From contig NAOQ01000085.1 of the NCBI GenBank assembly GCA_002751075.1, positions 29,735-41,191 on the forward strand: a stretch of DNA of 11,457 nucleotides. Direction: 5' to 3'. The position numbers and the translations under genes were made by a program. Position 1 is the stretch's first letter; the number at the start of each line of letters is the position of its first letter. This DNA is from Ichthyophonus hoferi (lineage: Eukaryota; Opisthokonta; Ichthyosporea; Ichthyophonida; Ichthyophonidae). Positions 1-11,457 of this stretch are shown here, piece by piece. The notes below the pieces were generated by a model, which made no database searches, was not told where the DNA came from, and worked only from the letters and a program-made list of their open reading frames with translations.

Positions 1-282
1 ATCCTACACACTATTCTACATACTATACTACATTATATCCTATATACTATCCTACATACTATTCTATATACTATCCTACACACTATTCCACATACTATAA
101 CTACATTATATTCTACATACTTTACTACATTATATCATATATACTATCCTACATACTCTGCTACATACTATTCTATATACTCTGATACCTACTATTGTCC
201 TATCCTACATAAATGCCCTACACCTATATGGGCTGTGGGTTCTGTACAGGGTTATTCCACCTGACCCTATCTGCCCCCACAG
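1..282 (+). other. Intron of the RRM gene (3' part)
   Basis: Non-coding lead-in to the exon at 283. The first 200 bases are a tandem repeat; 200-282 is unique sequence ending in CTGACCCTATCTGCCCCCACAG, a standard branch-like site, pyrimidine tract and acceptor. Confidence 0.65.
5..196. repeat. 12-bp tandem array (TACATACTATTC)n
   Basis: About 16 imperfect units of 12 bases; common variants are TATATACTATCC, TACATTATATTC and TACATACTCTGC. One unit carries a single-base insertion near 88. The array probably extends past the left edge. It lies in an intron of the RRM gene. Confidence 0.8.
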
Positions 283-823
283 ATTAAAGACATAGTAATG
301 CAGAGACTAAATGGAGCCTGCTTTATAGAGTTTGAGGATGAGGCTTCCCTCAAGCAAGCACTTGCATCCAATCATGAGGTAGGCTTTGTTAAGGATAGTG
401 AGGGTAGGTGTGGGAAGGATGGGAAATGATTGTTAGCTATAGAATTGTGGTTGTTAGATATAGGATAGTGGTTGCTAGGTATAGAATAACTATATATATG
501 GGAACTAGATAATAGTAGGGCTATTTGTGATTGCCTCTACCAGTAGGAATCAGTGTGTATAACCATAGGTTGTTTGTGGGGAACTGATGATGGCATGATA
601 TTACATTACATTATATTGTATTACATTATCTTATATTATATTGTATTATATTATATTATATTATGTTATATTATATTATATTATATTGCATTATCTTATA
701 TTATATTGCCAGGTTATGAGTCGTAGAATTATTGTGGACATAGCCCGCCCTAGGAGATCCACCAATGACAGAAAGCCTCCTCGAGAATATGCTAATAAAG
801 GCCCTATCAGGTACGGCCTGTGA
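283..823 (+). CDS. 3' end of an RRM protein gene, eIF4H/eIF4B-like (partial, exons 283-378 and 713-823)
   Basis: Two exons encode the second half of an RNA recognition motif and a short basic tail. Exon 283-378 (32 codons) follows a good acceptor (branch-like CTGAC at 261, then CTGCCCCCACAG) and ends at GAG|GTAGGC. Exon 713-823 follows TTGCCAG and ends in TGA at 821-823; the join is phase 0. The RNP1-like stretch is NGACFIEFED, followed by a helix (SLKQAL) and the last strand (RRIIVDIA), then an Arg/Lys/Pro-rich tail. The order FxEFED-SLxxAL-RRIxVDxA is what I know from the single RRM of eIF4H and eIF4B, RNA-binding helpers of the eIF4A helicase in translation initiation. The N-terminal half lies outside the window, so the exact family is inference; another single-RRM protein is possible. 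CAG|GTACGG at 808-816 could be a further donor, which would give a longer protein, but I found no convincing downstream exon. The gene converges on homocitrate synthase. Confidence 0.7.
428..490. repeat. Three tandem 21-bp units
   Basis: Units at 428-448, 449-469 and 470-490, each of the form GRTTGYTAG followed by a TATAGRAT-type half. They differ from each other at several positions, so the duplication is not recent. Confidence 0.7.
598..705. repeat. (TTATA)n pentamer tract
   Basis: Mainly TTATATTATAT units with interspersed TTACA and TTGCA/TTGTA variants; ends just before the acceptor at 711-712. Confidence 0.8.
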
Positions 824-1594
824 TGTAGTTGTTGTAAAAGAAGAATATTATGTTGTTAGGGGGTTATATATGTATAGTGGTTCATTGGTAGAACATTATA
901 TATATGGAGAAATTGGGTTGACTGCATGACATTACTGGTTGAGTGTTTAAACTTCTCTCCGTTGGGTGGTACTAAATAACTAATTTGGCCCAATATGGTA
1001 ATGATCTACTCTTGATCATAAACACCATGTGGCTTGATCTTTCATTTATTAGCAATACCACCTGATTGGTCTAGGGTATCTTTATTTTTAACTCCTTCTA
1101 TCACCTATGCCTATTAATGTTTTATCAGTGATAATCAGCCCATAGATCTGTGTTGCAACCTCTTTGACGTATGCTGAGCTGAACCCAGTCTAATCAAATT
1201 GTTGAAGTTTTGTGGCTTTTTAACTGACTAATGGCATATGGGTACCAGGAGAAGCACTTAAGGATTGCCATGTTTATTTTATTAAAGAAGAGTTCTCATT
1301 GGTAAATAATATTTATTGTACATGTCTATCCTTTATCTACCCTCCTGATTCGAGCTAGATCATTCCTTCTTTGCCTTTCCTTGCATTTATAATGCTACTG
1401 TGGAGCCAATCACTGTGATAATAGTAACAAGGAACCAATAAGAGCGACACATGGGGAAGACGATATCCTCTATTAGGTTATACTGTAGGGTAACGACGTG
1501 TTTGGCCTAGCACAGCGGTGAGATTAGACCTGGATATAGTCCTACTCTATATTATCATACCAATAATATTTAGCCTCTCTTGCTGGATTAGAGT

Positions 1595-1623
1595 ATATAC
1601 ATATATATATATATATATATATA
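1595..1623. repeat. (AT)n microsatellite
   Basis: An uninterrupted AT dinucleotide run of about 22 bases flanked by TATATAC. Confidence 0.9.
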
Positions 1624-1718
1624 ATCTAGTGTATGGACAGTTATCTTGCCAGAGTCAAGAGCGTCCATAGCCTATGTTGGGGGGTGTCGCTGCATTTTTG
1701 TTTCTATTGGTTCATATT

Positions 1719-1839
1719 CAATATTTGCACGCTCTTTATTGGTTTATATTAATTATCATAATCTTCTTTAACTTATATATTAGAATAAACCAATAGCGAA
1801 GTAAGCGTTTTAAGAGCAGAGTGCAAACTGTGAATATTG
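1719..1839. repeat. Imperfect inverted repeat
   Basis: Left-arm blocks CAATATT (1719-1725), TTTGCAC (1724-1730), GCTCTT (1731-1736) and ATTGGTTTAT (1738-1747) are matched in reverse order by ATAAACCAAT (1785-1794), AAGAGC (1812-1817), GTGCAAA (1821-1827) and AATATTG (1833-1839). Spacers differ between arms. This may be a decayed foldback element; no coding capacity. Confidence 0.6.
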
Positions 1840-2129
1840 TCTGATTGGAAATTGGCTTACATTTGTGATCCAATAGCATCGTCCATCCTAACAAGCAATT
1901 GGGTTTTCATTAGCACCTGTAATAAATAAAAGTATACGACTCAAATATTTTCTACAAGGGTATATACCAGTGTTGCATTTATATATATCTGTATATATGT
2001 GTGAATTAATAAATATGTAAATAACATTAGAAAATAGAAATGGGACAACTAATCCTTATGGGTATGACAAAGAGTGATATATATATGTAGACCTCTATAT
2101 ACATGTATACACTTATGCATATACACATG

Positions 2130-10981
<8,852 letters not shown>

Positions 10982-11007
10982 TAAGAGGTTAGGCAATGAT
11001 TGAACGG

Positions 11008-11218
11008 CTGTAATGAGATTAACAAGACATAGATACGAATAATGTCCCGCTATAAAATGGAAAACATGCGCCTATATAATCTTATCACTGTTACTGTGAA
11101 TGCAGAATAATCAGTCAAAATACTATTTCGCGTAGTAACAGTGACTGATATAGTATTATGTTTCTCACCATTATATTTGAACTATAGCCATACCTCCCTT
11201 TATTTAACCTCTTCTTAC
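11008..11218 (-). other. Possible 5' UTR intron of homocitrate synthase
   Basis: On the minus strand a canonical donor CTCT|GTAAGAAG (11219/11218) faces an acceptor CTCATTACAG (ending 11008). Joining them leaves 26 bases before the ATG at 10981 and no earlier in-frame ATG in the upstream exon, so that ATG would be the first usable start. This is prediction only; CTTACAG...GTATGC on the plus strand at the same place is an equally good-looking pair. Confidence 0.3.
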
Positions 11219-11421
11219 AGAGCGTGTCCCACTCCAGACCTCTTAAATGGTATGCGTTATTTTGCTATTCTAATATCCAGACTGTTAAAAGATAGGCTGT
11301 CACTATATTAAAACCACTGTACTGTGTCCTCGCATTCCTCTGAATATACCACTTTTTAAAAAGAAGTCCATCAAAGTACTTATTAAAGCAAGGTACAAAA
11401 ACCCAATTATACAGTAACTTG

Positions 11422-11422
<1 letters not shown>

Positions 11423-11457
<35 letters not shown>
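11423..11457. repeat. (TA)n microsatellite at the window edge
   Basis: Pure TA dinucleotides for 35 bases, running off the right end. Confidence 0.95.

Larger units (their letters stand above)
379..712 (+). other. Intron of the RRM gene (334 nt)
   Basis: GTAGGC donor and TTGCCAG acceptor, phase 0. It holds a triplicated 21-mer (428-490) and a TTATA-type repeat (598-705) abutting the acceptor, so the usual pyrimidine tract is replaced by an A/T-rich repeat. Confidence 0.7.
824..2129. other. Tail-to-tail intergenic region (1.3 kb)
   Basis: Lies between the stop of the RRM gene and the stop of homocitrate synthase. I see no coding exon or RNA gene. It holds 13 CCAAT/ATTGG pentamers between 884 and 1902, an (AT)n run at 1595-1623 and an imperfect inverted repeat at 1719-1839. 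AATAAA occurs on the plus strand near 1921 and 2009, but these are far from the RRM stop and I do not assign a polyadenylation site. Confidence 0.6.
10982..11457 (-). promoter_or_regulatory. Upstream region of homocitrate synthase
   Basis: No coding exon supported. A possible 5' UTR intron is described separately. A CCAAT occurs near 11403 and a (TA)n run fills the right edge. No convincing TATA box in the minus-strand direction. Confidence 0.35.

Overview
This is a AT-rich eukaryotic nuclear window holding two convergent, intron-containing protein genes. On the minus strand lies what appears to be a complete homocitrate synthase gene: 13 coding exons from about 10981 down to 2130, encoding a predicted 556-residue protein. 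On the plus strand, from the left edge to 823, lies the 3' end of a gene for an RNA-recognition-motif protein that resembles eIF4H/eIF4B. The two genes are tail to tail, separated by about 1.3 kb (824-2129).

Homocitrate synthase is the first enzyme of the alpha-aminoadipate route of lysine synthesis. In eukaryotes that route is typical of fungi and is also known in a few protists such as some unicellular holozoans and Euglena. The introns are all GT-AG, mostly 120-1250 nt, often with pyrimidine-rich 3' ends, and are longer than in most ascomycetes or yeasts. An early-branching fungus or a unicellular relative of animals and fungi fits; the sequence alone does not fix the species.

The most striking feature is the protein architecture. 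After a homocitrate synthase catalytic barrel and lid region (about residues 28-393), the reading frame continues through three further exons whose phases join cleanly. They add a linker and then a domain of the LOR/SDH type (about residues 455-527, with the motif GHLFD). That domain is otherwise known from the lysine-degrading enzyme LKR/SDH (AASS) of plants and animals and from archaeal/bacterial LOR/SDH proteins. A lysine-synthesis enzyme thus seems to carry a domain from a lysine-breakdown enzyme, which suggests extra regulation. In addition, the Asp that contacts the feedback inhibitor lysine in fission yeast homocitrate synthase (Asp123) is Asn here (N115).

Layout: 1-282 intron with a 12-bp tandem array; 283-823 two exons of the RRM gene; 824-2129 intergenic, very rich in CCAAT/ATTGG pentamers and holding an imperfect inverted repeat; 2130-10981 homocitrate synthase; 10982-11457 its upstream region, with a possible 5' UTR intron and a (TA)n run at the edge. 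Introns hold many simple repeats, the largest being a roughly 0.7-kb heptamer array at 4250-4945. I see no convincing tRNA, rRNA, transposon protein, viral remnant or additional protein gene. All exon joins are my manual splice predictions.
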